DNA from: Bacteroidetes bacterium UBA2322
GTDB taxonomy: Bacteria; Bacteroidota; Bacteroidia; Chitinophagales; UBA2359
NCBI GenBank assembly: GCA_002345145.1
Contig: DDVC01000108.1
Span: 1 to 10,748 of the forward strand
Direction: 5' to 3'
DNA: 10,748 nt
Each line of letters opens with the position of its first letter. Position 1 is the first letter of the stretch. Both the position numbers and the translations under genes were made by a program. Positions 1 through 6,800 of this stretch are shown here, piece by piece. The notes under the pieces are model-generated. The model saw only the letters and a list, made by a program, of their open reading frames with translations, searched no databases and was not told where the DNA came from.

Positions 1-42
1 GGGTGAATAGCTCAATTTATACATCAAACCGAGGCTGCACCC
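1..42 (-). repeat. Dispersed 42-bp intergenic repeat, copy 1
   Basis: This stretch aligns with the reverse complement of 7712-7752 at 35 of 42 columns (six mismatches and one gap). Both copies begin GGGTGAATA and end GGCTGCACCC on one strand, so the ends form a short imperfect inverted repeat (GGGTG / CACCC). Similarity stops right after CACCC on the side that can be seen. The other side is cut by the window edge, so the element may be longer. It lies 149 nt beyond the stop codon of the minus-strand secreted-protein gene, in the same sense as copy 2 relative to focA. Confidence 0.6.
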
Positions 43-56
43 GGTAGCAACCATGT

Positions 57-191
57 TAAATACCCGATTCACAAGGTGCGGCGCACCGAAATATATCACC
101 CCACCTGTTTAAAATCCTTTTGCGGTAAACCTTTGAGGCATGCTCATAACTCAAAACCTCACGTTGTTTTTAACATCGGGAATTTACCGCA
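57..191. other. Intergenic region with nested inverted repeats 3' of the sorting-domain gene
   Basis: Several inverted repeats can be read here. A 9-bp perfect pair lies at 121-129 (TGCGGTAAA) and 183-191, ending directly against the stop codon of the minus-strand gene. A 6-bp pair lies inside it at 132-137 and 150-155. A 12-bp pair with one mismatch lies at 57-68 and 175-186, and would compete with the 9-bp pair. A near-continuous palindrome GGTGCGGCGCACC lies at 75-87. No T-run follows these stems on the minus strand, so a classical intrinsic terminator is not shown; a 3' processing or protective structure is possible. No convincing gene is seen; the 76-270 plus-strand frame overlaps a real gene and resembles no family. 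Confidence 0.4.
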
Positions 192-2939
192 CTACTTAAT
201 CAGCGTTACATTCCCTTGTGCTTTTGATTGTACCCCACTATCGTCTGTATATTGGGCAAACCAAACATAAACCCCCATAGGCATCTGAAAACCGCTATGC
301 GTGCCGTCCCACCCGTCGTTGGTTTCATCACTCTCAAAGAGCAACTTACCCCATCGGTCATAAACTTGCAGGTTATACGAGGCAATAAATTGGGCAAAGG
401 GGGTAAAAAAGTCATTTACCCCATCGCCATTAGGCGAAAAAGCATTAGGAAACAATAAAACCGATTGGCAAAGCGCCTCTACCGTTGCCGTTGCCGAATT
501 GGTACAGCCAAAAGCATCGGTTACGGTTACACTATACGTGCCGGGTTGTGTTACATTAATTTGCGAAGTAGTTTCGCCATTGGGCTGCCAAACATAAGTT
601 ACGCCATCGCCCGCATTAAGGGTTAAACTCTCATTCAGAATGGTGCAAATAGATAAGTTAGCGCCCAAGTCAATGGCTGCCGGTATGCGCTCAGTTACCG
701 TTACCGCATCGGTTAGGGTGCAACCGCCATTGCTTACCGTTACGCTATATAGCCCACTTGTAGCCACGTTAATCTGTTGGGTAGTTTCGCCGCCACTCCA
801 TGCGTAGGCAGCATTGGCTACATTACCCGCATCAAGGGTAGTGTTGTTACCTTGACAAAGGTCTATATCAGCGCCCAATTCAAGGGTAAAAGAAGGGCTA
901 AAACTAACATCTATTGCGGTAGATACCGAGCAGCTCGATACCTGAATCGTAACGGCATAATTGCCCGATTGTCCGGCGGGTACGGTAATGGTAGGTGTAG
1001 CGGCATTGTTAGACCACAAATAAGTAGCGCCGGGCAGTGTAGTGGTGGCATCTAAAACTACCGGCGTATCATCGCAGGCAATCAGGGGGTTATTGCCCAA
1101 ATTGGGAGCAGTAAGCGGAATGAGGATAACGTTAAGGTCATCAGAATCAGAACAAGAACCGGCGCTCACCGTAACAGTAAAAGAGCCCGATTGGGTAATG
1201 GTAATGGTAGGCGTAGTAGCCCCGTTAGACCATTGATATTGCAAGCCGGGTATGCCTAAATTAGGGTTAATTTCATAACTTGTGGCACAAACCGTAGCAT
1301 CGGGACCAAAATTTACCACCGGTTGCGGGGTAAATTGCACCGTTACCGCATCGGTAGTAATGCAAGGACCCGATGTAACCGTTACGCTGTAAGCGCCGGC
1401 GGTGGTTACGTTTATAATAGGTGTGTTAGCGCCGGTGCTCCACTGGTAAGCCGTAGCGCCGGGCAAGGTAGCATCAAGCGTGGCAGGCGCACCTTCGCAA
1501 AAAGCCAGCACATCAGTATTCCAAATTTGCTGTCCTCCGGCGCCGGGGTCAACAACAACGTAAATGCTATCGCGCTTAACACAGCCGCTCAGGTTAATGT
1601 CCACCCAATACCAAGCAGAAACTGTAGCGGTAATTTGGGTGTTTGTAGAGCCGGTAATCCAAAAATAAGTAGCGCCGGGTATGTTTTGGGCGCTCACTAT
1701 GCCGCTGCAAGTGGTAAGCGTATCATTAGCAAAACCGGCGCTGGGCGGCGTAACAATAGTAACGGTTTGGGTACTGCTGTTTACCCCCACACAGCCGCCC
1801 ACATTGAGCGAAACAGTATAAGAGCCCGGACCGCTAAACGTATGCACCGGATTTTGTTCGGTAGAAGTGTTAGCCGCTCCCGATGTAGGGTCGCCAAAGT
1901 TCCAAGTCCACTGCGAAGCCCCAATGGACAAATCGGTAAAAGTAGTAGGACTTCCGGCGCAGGAATTGGCAAAAGCAAAGTTGGCTACTGCTTGGCAAGG
2001 CACCGAAGCCGTTAAATTGGTTACGGGCAGCGGCAATGCAATAGGCGTATTTACCAGCGCTCCATTAAGGCTGTTTACGGTATATAACCGGTAATTACCG
2101 GCGGTTTGCTCTGCCACAAAAAAGTATCGGTTAGAAAACGGGTCTAATGCGCCGTTGTTCACCGGCAAATTAACAGGTGAGGCAGGCACCACGCCCAACA
2201 AGTTGGGTGTGCCGGTAGCAGGATTTACGGCAACTAATTGCAGGGTAGTGGTAAACAGCAGCAAATTTCCGGCAACTTGGTTAAACTCCACATCAACCGG
2301 TTCAAACGGTGCAATAGATAAAGCAGCCGTCGCGCTGCCGTCAAGCGGTACTACGTGCATGGTATAAAGCGCACCGCTTCGGCTAAAAAAGAAGAAGCGG
2401 TTGCCCACTACGTCAATGGTAGAAAGTTCGGGCGCTAAGGTATTGCCTGCGGGCAGGTTAATGTTAGCACCTACGGGGGTTAGTGTACCGGTAGTTATAT
2501 TCACCTCCACCACCCTGTAACTGGTAGCGGTAATGCGGTTTAAGCCATACAATATATTACTGTTGCAGTGAAACTCTAAATCTAACAGATTGCTGATGCT
2601 GGGCGAAGTAATACCGGGCGTACCATTAAAGGTATTAACCACCCTAACAGTATTGTTTACCCCCGCATTTTGAACAAAAATCATATCTTGCACCAAACTG
2701 TTTACCGTAACAGAGCCACTTTGCACACTAATAGGAATAGTACTACTGGTAATGCTGGTAATTACTGCTAAGTCGCCGTCTAAGGTATCAATTCGCACAG
2801 GCGAAATATTGTTGGCATTGGTGGCGGTCATGCCAAAAAGGGTGATGCAGTTTTGTGCAAACAAGCCCGATGAAAAGGCAAAAGAGCCTAATAGTGCAAA
2901 TATGCGTAAAGCAAACAAAGAGGTTGAAAATGGTTTCAT
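192..2939 (-). CDS. Large secreted multidomain protein with PKD domain, Ig-like repeats and type B T9SS sorting domain
   Basis: The product is about 915 residues and is probably exported by the Sec system and then sent to or through the outer membrane by type IX secretion. Residues 1-29 form a signal peptide (basic start, hydrophobic core, ending GLFAQ). Residues about 30-310 contain repeated strand-rich units such as VVGNRFFFFS and DPFSNRYFFVAE, suggesting a beta-propeller-like fold. A PKD domain at about 319-395 contains WTWNFGDPTSG and ends in PGSYTVSL. Six Ig/PKD-like repeats of about 70 residues follow (about 397-825), each with a Y.WS-type core, a G.Y.VTV strand and paired cysteines. 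The last 90 residues are the type B sorting domain, with LFPNAFSPNGDGVNDFF, YDRWG, NDGWDG and GVYVWF motifs. I chose ATG at 2939 because the upstream extension needs a TTG start and adds residues before a normal signal peptide. Adhesion or matrix binding is inferred only from the architecture; no enzymatic domain is seen. Confidence 0.9.
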   Translation of the reverse strand: MKPFSTSLFALRIFALLGSFAFSSGLFAQNCITLFGMTATNANNISPVRIDTLDGDLAVITSITSSTIPISVQSGSVTVNSLVQDMIFVQNAGVNNTVRVVNTFNGTPGITSPSISNLLDLEFHCNSNILYGLNRITATSYRVVEVNITTGTLTPVGANINLPAGNTLAPELSTIDVVGNRFFFFSRSGALYTMHVVPLDGSATAALSIAPFEPVDVEFNQVAGNLLLFTTTLQLVAVNPATGTPNLLGVVPASPVNLPVNNGALDPFSNRYFFVAEQTAGNYRLYTVNSLNGALVNTPIALPLPVTNLTASVPCQAVANFAFANSCAGSPTTFTDLSIGASQWTWNFGDPTSGAANTSTEQNPVHTFSGPGSYTVSLNVGGCVGVNSSTQTVTIVTPPSAGFANDTLTTCSGIVSAQNIPGATYFWITGSTNTQITATVSAWYWVDINLSGCVKRDSIYVVVDPGAGGQQIWNTDVLAFCEGAPATLDATLPGATAYQWSTGANTPIINVTTAGAYSVTVTSGPCITTDAVTVQFTPQPVVNFGPDATVCATSYEINPNLGIPGLQYQWSNGATTPTITITQSGSFTVTVSAGSCSDSDDLNVILIPLTAPNLGNNPLIACDDTPVVLDATTTLPGATYLWSNNAATPTITVPAGQSGNYAVTIQVSSCSVSTAIDVSFSPSFTLELGADIDLCQGNNTTLDAGNVANAAYAWSGGETTQQINVATSGLYSVTVSNGGCTLTDAVTVTERIPAAIDLGANLSICTILNESLTLNAGDGVTYVWQPNGETTSQINVTQPGTYSVTVTDAFGCTNSATATVEALCQSVLLFPNAFSPNGDGVNDFFTPFAQFIASYNLQVYDRWGKLLFESDETNDGWDGTHSGFQMPMGVYVWFAQYTDDSGVQSKAQGNVTLIK

Positions 2940-3045
2940 TGCCAATAAAAAAATGAAAAAAACAAGGAAAGAACAACAAACATTCAAATTTTGTGCGAAG
3001 GTATAGCCATTTTCGGGCTAATTATACATTCAAACACAATAACCG

Positions 3046-3053
3046 TATATTTG
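3046..3053 (+). promoter_or_regulatory. Putative Bacteroidota -7 element of the patatin-like gene
   Basis: TATATTTG matches the Bacteroidota -7 consensus TAnnTTTG exactly and lies 41 nt before the ATG at 3095. No good TTG/TTTG element is present at the expected upstream distance, so this is supported by the -7 motif alone. It lies in the 155-bp gap between divergent genes; no equally good element was found for the minus-strand gene. Confidence 0.4.
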
Positions 3054-3094
3054 TTGCCCAAAAGACAAGCCTAATCTCCCTTTAAACAACAACA

Positions 3095-4078
3095 ATGGAT
3101 TTACCTTATAAACACGCAGCCTCTGAGGGCAAAAACATTTCATTGGTATTGGGCAGCGGCGGGGCAAGAGGATTAACCCATATAGGCGTTATAGAAGAAC
3201 TAACCAAGCGCGGCTATTCTATCAAAGCCATATCGGGTTGTTCTATCGGGTCGCTCATAGGGGGTGTATTTGCGGCGGGTAAATTGCCGCAATTAAAATC
3301 GTGGTTTATAAAAATGGATAAAACCCAACTTTTTAAACTAACCGATTTTACCCTTACCGCCCAGGGGTTTATTAAAGGCGAGCGGGTTATAGAAGAACTG
3401 CGCAATACCCTTGGCGATTGCAATATAGAAGAACTGCCTATTCCGTTTACCGCCGTAGCTGCCGATTTGCACACCGGGCAAGAGGTTTGGATAAACAAAG
3501 GCAGTTTGTTTGAAGCCATCAGAGCCTCGGCAGCCGTGCCTACTATTGTTACGCCTATTACCATTGCCGGCAGAGAATTGGTAGATGGCGGCATTGTAAA
3601 CCCCACTCCCATTGAGCCGGTTATGAAAGCCGGTAACGACCTGATTGTGGTGGTAAACCTCAATGCCAAACGCCACCTTACCCAACCCGAAGTAATTCAT
3701 GCCCGAAGCGCCAAAAACTATGACCTGTATGTGCAAAAATGGCTGCATACCCTGCCCAAAATGAGCGCCATAAGAGAAAAATTTACCTACTTAGGCGTTA
3801 TTAACCGCATGACCGAAATACTGCAAGATAAACTTACCGAATACGCCATTTACAACCATAAGCCCGATATAGTTATTAACATATCCCGAAACGTGTGCAA
3901 CAGCTACGAGTTTTACCGAGCCGCCGAACTGATTGAACTGGGTAAAAAATCGTGCATCATGGCAATGGACAGTTACGATGAAATGAAAAAACAAAAAACC
4001 GACCTGAACACCATCAAGTCGGTTTTGTGGAATTTGTTGCCCTTTGATTATATCTTGGGCAATGAAAAAAAGAAGTAA
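3095..4078 (+). CDS. Patatin-like phospholipase family protein
   Basis: This 327-residue protein belongs to the patatin-like acyl hydrolase family, which cleaves acyl esters of phospholipids or other lipids with a Ser-Asp dyad. The oxyanion-hole motif GSGGARG is at residues 20-26. The nucleophile elbow GCSIG is at 48-52, with Ser50 as nucleophile. The catalytic aspartate is Asp164 in DGG (164-166), and the surrounding RASAAVPTIVTP and VNPTP segments are typical of bacterial RssA/NTE-like members. All catalytic features are intact. There is no signal peptide or obvious membrane segment, so it is probably cytoplasmic or loosely membrane-associated. Residues after about 200 are helical and lysine-rich and are not assigned. 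The gene is divergent from the sorting-domain gene and converges with the next gene, only 6 nt apart. The physiological substrate cannot be told from sequence. Confidence 0.9.
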   Translation: MDLPYKHAASEGKNISLVLGSGGARGLTHIGVIEELTKRGYSIKAISGCSIGSLIGGVFAAGKLPQLKSWFIKMDKTQLFKLTDFTLTAQGFIKGERVIEELRNTLGDCNIEELPIPFTAVAADLHTGQEVWINKGSLFEAIRASAAVPTIVTPITIAGRELVDGGIVNPTPIEPVMKAGNDLIVVVNLNAKRHLTQPEVIHARSAKNYDLYVQKWLHTLPKMSAIREKFTYLGVINRMTEILQDKLTEYAIYNHKPDIVINISRNVCNSYEFYRAAELIELGKKSCIMAMDSYDEMKKQKTDLNTIKSVLWNLLPFDYILGNEKKK

Positions 4079-4084
4079 AATAGC

Positions 4085-4669
4085 TTAGTAAGGCGACATT
4101 TGTACTTTTACCAAAGCATCAAACAGTTTTTTGTAATTTTCGGCTTTGGCATAGTTGCTCAAACCATCATTGATGTGCTTGGTTTCAAAGTTAGTTTCAT
4201 CATAAGTGTCAGAAACAGCGCCATCAATGGTATTTCGGCTGGCAGAAAAAAAGATGAGTTTTCGTGCGCCGTAGTAATAACGCTCGTTTTGAGCATTGGG
4301 ATTTTTGGTGTTATTGGTGTAAAAAAACATACTGGGATTGCCTTCTGCATCGAACAAAATATCGGTATAAGATTGGCGGTCGGTAATATCGGCTAAGATA
4401 ATTACCTTGCGCAGTACAATGCCGCCATCTTTAAGTTCAAAATAGCAGGTTGCATTTTCGGTATATTTATTCATTTTACCCCAGAACTTAACCTTACTAC
4501 TTTCGGTATTAAGGGTAATGCGGTGCGAAAAGAGTTTTTCGCTTGCAATATCAGCATTAACAGTGTTGTTAAAAGTGGTAATGCTGCTCACCATTGCATC
4601 GCTATCCTGCGCACTGAGTGCCGTTGCAAAAAAAAGGAACAAAACAAAGGTAAAAACGCTTTTGGTCAT
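4085..4669 (-). CDS. Small exported protein of unknown function
   Basis: The product is about 194 residues with a clear signal peptide (MTKSVFTFVLFLFFATALSAQ, cleavage likely after the SAQ region), so it is probably periplasmic or secreted. The mature part alternates short strand-like segments rich in aromatic residues (KVKFWGKM, CYFELKDG, PSMFFYTN, YYYGARKLIFFSAS) and ends in a helix-like stretch. I do not recognise the family. There is no lipobox cysteine and no type IX sorting domain. I chose ATG at 4669; the longer version starting at 4693 uses TTG and puts charged residues ahead of the signal peptide. It lies 55 nt downstream of the HolD-like gene on the same strand and may be the last gene of that unit. 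Its stop is 6 nt from the stop of the convergent patatin-like gene. Confidence 0.75.
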   Translation of the reverse strand: MTKSVFTFVLFLFFATALSAQDSDAMVSSITTFNNTVNADIASEKLFSHRITLNTESSKVKFWGKMNKYTENATCYFELKDGGIVLRKVIILADITDRQSYTDILFDAEGNPSMFFYTNNTKNPNAQNERYYYGARKLIFFSASRNTIDGAVSDTYDETNFETKHINDGLSNYAKAENYKKLFDALVKVQMSPY

Positions 4670-4724
4670 GGTTTTATGTTTAATGTGAATCAATGCGAAT
4701 TGGAATAAAAAACAAACAATGTAG

Positions 4725-5183
4725 TTAAACGGAAAAAAGTTGTTTTAAGTGTTGCCAAAGTACCGATTTTTTTTGTTTGTCGGATTCCAGCAAGTGCAGG
4801 GCATCGGCAAACAGAAGGGTTGTATGGTTAAACGGTGTGGGCATATATAGCCCTATGCGCATATTTAACTGCACCTGTTCAGGTATAAAACCAAAGAATA
4901 GAAGTTTTTGCGGCTTAAATTGGGTAATGATTTGCGAACAGTTTAGTACCACATTGGGCGCTATGTGTATAATTTGAACCTGAGCCGGGGTGGTTAATCC
5001 TACTGCTTTTAGGATATTGTTTAAAAAAAGCGTTTCCTGTTCCGTAGGTTGCGGCTGCATATTTTGGCAAATTACCAATGTAGCAGCGCCCGTAGGTGCC
5101 GGCAATTGTGCATTGCCCGTATCGGCAAACCGATACAGCGTTTCGGAATACAAAAAAGAAGCGGCGTATGGATTAGGAAACAA
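4725..5183 (-). CDS. Small protein with possible distant similarity to DNA polymerase III psi subunit (HolD)
   Basis: This 152-residue cytoplasmic protein has no signal peptide. A strand-like LVIC (36-39) is followed by a helix (about 47-61) and then GLTTPAQVQII. A second hydrophobic strand, LLFFGF, lies at 94-99. The end (about 126-150) reads FADALHLLESDKQKKSVLW and then a short helix. Order and spacing recall E. coli HolD as I remember it: a LVMV strand, a helix, a segment SPDQVLQL, and a C-terminal LTDLRANPTARAALWQQI. HolD bridges the clamp loader to chi/SSB and is classically known from gammaproteobacteria. The resemblance is my inference and needs profile or structure comparison. No ATG is available: an in-frame stop at 5202-5204 precedes, leaving TTG at 5183 as the best start. 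It probably shares a transcript with the DUF58 gene 67 nt upstream. Confidence 0.7.
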   Translation of the reverse strand: MFPNPYAASFLYSETLYRFADTGNAQLPAPTGAATLVICQNMQPQPTEQETLFLNNILKAVGLTTPAQVQIIHIAPNVVLNCSQIITQFKPQKLLFFGFIPEQVQLNMRIGLYMPTPFNHTTLLFADALHLLESDKQKKSVLWQHLKQLFSV

Positions 5184-5193
5184 TTTTTTAGTT

Positions 5194-5249
5194 GGTAGGG
5201 GTTAGTTGGTAAATGGTGGTTGGCAGTAATAACTAATAACTAATAACTA
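5194..5249. repeat. Degenerate heptanucleotide tandem tract
   Basis: Eight consecutive 7-nt units fit one phase: GGTAGGG, GTTAGTT, GGTAAAT, GGTGGTT, GGCAGTA, then three identical ATAACTA units. The tract fills nearly the whole space between the stop of the DUF58 gene (5251) and the start of the HolD-like gene (5183). The GGTAnnn units match those at 7767-7808. Its reverse strand supplies the in-frame stop that limits the HolD-like gene. Confidence 0.65.
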
Positions 5250-5250
5250 C

Positions 5251-6180
5251 CTACATCATTTTGGCACGTTTTACAAAGTAAGGTTGCAGCACTTGGGCAA
5301 AATCCTTGTTAATATCGGCAGCTACGAAGTCTATTTTATATTGCAGGCATCGGAGTTTTAGCTGGTTGATGAATTTTTCTAACTGGGAGCGGTAAAAATC
5401 TTTCACCTGAGCCGGTTGCAGTTTTACCTTTTCGCCGGTTTCCATATCAATAAACTCGTAGGGGCGGTTTTCAAACTCAAACTCCAGCTCCCGTTTATAG
5501 TCGGCAACATGAAACAAAATTACCTCGTGTTTATTGTATTTAAGGTGTTGGAGCGCCGAAAAAATCTCTTCCGTTTCATCGGTATTTTCAAACATATCGC
5601 TAAAAATAACCACCAAAGAACGCTGATGTATATTATCGGCAATTTCGTGTAGGCATTGTGCGGCGGCGGTGGGTTTATTTTGCGGTTTTTGTTTGAGCAG
5701 TTGTTCTAACTGAGAAAAAAGCAGGTTGTGGTGAACCGTTGTAGATTTTGCACGGCTCTGCCATTCCACTTTATCAGAAAAAATACTCAACCCTACGGCA
5801 TCGCGCTGCTTTTTTAATACATACATAAGGGCAGCAGCCGATGCTATAGAAAAGCGTATTTTATTGAGCTGTGGTTTACCCTTTTCGCCGGCATCATCGG
5901 GATAATACATAGACGAAGAGGCATCTAAAATAAGACGGCAACGCAGGTTGGTTTCCTCTTCAAACCGTTTAACAAACAGCTTATCAGTTCGGGCAAATAC
6001 GCGCCAGTCTATATTGCGCACTGCTTCGCCATTGTTATATAGCCTGTGCTCTGCAAATTCTACCGAAAAGCCGTGAAACGGACTTTTGTGCAAGCCTATA
6101 ATAAAACCCTCTACCACTTGCTTGGCAAGCAGTTCAAGGTTATCAAATTGGTGTAATTGCTGGGGAGTTAAAAATTCCAT
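5251..6180 (-). CDS. DUF58 domain-containing protein with VWA-like fold
   Basis: This 309-residue protein has the hallmark DUF58 signature at about residues 38-75: EFAEHRLYNNGEAVRNIDWR followed by VFARTDKLFVKRFEEET. A MIDAS-type metal-binding motif DASSS is at 86-90 and a second acidic segment, VIFSDMFEN, is at about 191-199, consistent with a von Willebrand factor A-like fold. No transmembrane segment is visible. Relatives are often encoded next to a MoxR AAA+ ATPase, where the pair is thought to act as a chaperone or activation module; no moxR gene is in this window. The ATG at 6180 is the natural start because the family begins this way (FLTPQQLHQFDNLEL). The next gene, on the same strand, lies 67 nt downstream across a heptamer repeat tract. 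Confidence 0.9.
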   Translation of the reverse strand: MEFLTPQQLHQFDNLELLAKQVVEGFIIGLHKSPFHGFSVEFAEHRLYNNGEAVRNIDWRVFARTDKLFVKRFEEETNLRCRLILDASSSMYYPDDAGEKGKPQLNKIRFSIASAAALMYVLKKQRDAVGLSIFSDKVEWQSRAKSTTVHHNLLFSQLEQLLKQKPQNKPTAAAQCLHEIADNIHQRSLVVIFSDMFENTDETEEIFSALQHLKYNKHEVILFHVADYKRELEFEFENRPYEFIDMETGEKVKLQPAQVKDFYRSQLEKFINQLKLRCLQYKIDFVAADINKDFAQVLQPYFVKRAKMM

Positions 6181-6307
6181 GATTGGTGGTGCAAAATGAT
6201 GAACTTACGGCAGCGTGGTAATTTATTTGTATTTGATAGCCGTACAAAAGCAACCTTGTCGTTTGGTACGTTGAGCTAATACCCAAAATACGGTTGGCAA
6301 AGGTAGC

Positions 6308-6348
6308 AAAAAAGCAAATAGCCCATACGGTTTAAGTACAGGCTATTT
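6308..6348 (-). terminator. Rho-independent terminator downstream of trxA
   Basis: On the minus strand an 8-bp perfect stem (6341-6348 pairing with 6316-6323, AAATAGCC / GGCTATTT) with a 17-nt loop is followed, two bases later, by six Ts (6308-6313). It begins 25 nt past the trxA stop codon. The loop is long and the stem half AT, so it is a moderate-strength prediction. It would separate trxA from the DUF58 gene. Confidence 0.55.
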
Positions 6349-6372
6349 TGAACAAGCGCCAAAAACAGGGGC

Positions 6373-6690
6373 TTACTTGTGGGCAAGAATTTTGTTTTCG
6401 TAGGCAGATTTGGGTGCAGCGCCTACTTGTTTATCTATCACTTTACCATCTTTGATAAATAAAACAGTAGGAATGTTTCTAATGCCGTATTTAAAAGATA
6501 CTTCGGGATTGTTATCCACGTCCACCTTGCCTATTACTACTTCCTCTTTGTATTTTTCGGCAAGTTCTTCAATAATAGGAGCAATATGAATGCACGGACC
6601 GCACCATACAGCCCAAAAATCTACAACAGCTAATTTGCCCGATTGCAGTACATCGGTTTCAAAGTTTTGGTCGGTTAAAGTAAGAGCCAT
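6373..6690 (-). CDS. trxA: Thioredoxin
   Basis: This 105-residue cytoplasmic dithiol-disulfide oxidoreductase has the length typical of thioredoxin. The active site WCGPC has its cysteines at 30 and 33 within VDFWAVWCGPC. The buried aspartate (Asp24) and the cis-proline (Pro74, in RNIPT) are present, and the VDVDNNPEVSFKYGIRNIPT segment is standard. There is no signal peptide, so it is the cytoplasmic form that would be reduced by thioredoxin reductase (not in this window). Residues just after the active site (IHIAP) differ slightly from the common KMIAP, an ordinary variation. The gene is divergent from focA with 110 nt between starts and has its own terminator, so it is probably monocistronic. 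Confidence 0.97.
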   Translation of the reverse strand: MALTLTDQNFETDVLQSGKLAVVDFWAVWCGPCIHIAPIIEELAEKYKEEVVIGKVDVDNNPEVSFKYGIRNIPTVLFIKDGKVIDKQVGAAPKSAYENKILAHK

Positions 6691-6726
6691 TTTACTTATC
6701 GGTTTAAAATTTAGTTTTCAAGAATT

Positions 6727-6800
6727 GTAAACAGTTTTTAAACAAACAGATTGTTTGAAAAGTTCAAAGGACTTACTTTTGCCTGAAAAAGACTGTTTAC
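6727..6800. promoter_or_regulatory. Inverted repeats between trxA and focA
   Basis: A perfect 9-bp inverted pair, GTAAACAGT (6727-6735) and ACTGTTTAC (6792-6800), brackets the focA promoter. The right arm ends immediately before the focA ATG. A further dyad CAAACA-gat-TGTTTG (6743-6757) overlaps the focA upstream promoter element. All three share an AAACA/TGTTT core. This is what an operator set would look like, but no known binding site is matched, and the AT-rich background makes chance a real alternative. Confidence 0.35.
6751..6781 (+). promoter_or_regulatory. Putative Bacteroidota promoter of focA
   Basis: TTG at 6751-6753 and TACTTTTG at 6774-6781 are 20 nt apart, matching the Bacteroidota pattern TTG / TAnnTTTG and its usual spacing. 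Transcription would start near 6788, giving a leader of only about a dozen nucleotides before the ATG at 6801, with no room for a standard Shine-Dalgarno. Confidence 0.55.

Noticed and set aside
476..1750. Repeated DNA similarity across the Ig-like domains, considered as a repeat array
   Set aside because: The similarity follows protein repeats of about 70 residues with codon-level divergence; there are no uniform repeats and spacers, so it is neither CRISPR nor a DNA satellite.
1323..2015. A 230-codon plus-strand frame inside the sorting-domain gene
   Set aside because: It is antisense to the Ig/PKD repeats, has a composition typical of a shadow frame and shows no domain; the minus-strand frame is continuous and well explained.
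2940..3010. A TAnnTTTG promoter for the minus-strand sorting-domain gene
   Set aside because: The best candidate on that strand (TACCTTCG near 2996-3003) mismatches the core, and no well-spaced TTG element accompanies it.
4070..4120. A bidirectional terminator between the convergent patatin-like and exported-protein genes
   Set aside because: Only a weak AT-only 6-bp inverted pair (GTAAAA/TTTTAC) is present, lying across the stop codons; no stable stem was found.
6411..6420. GGGTGCAGC inside trxA as a third copy of the 41-bp element
   Set aside because: Only nine bases match, within codons of the thioredoxin GAAP segment, and the flanks show no similarity.
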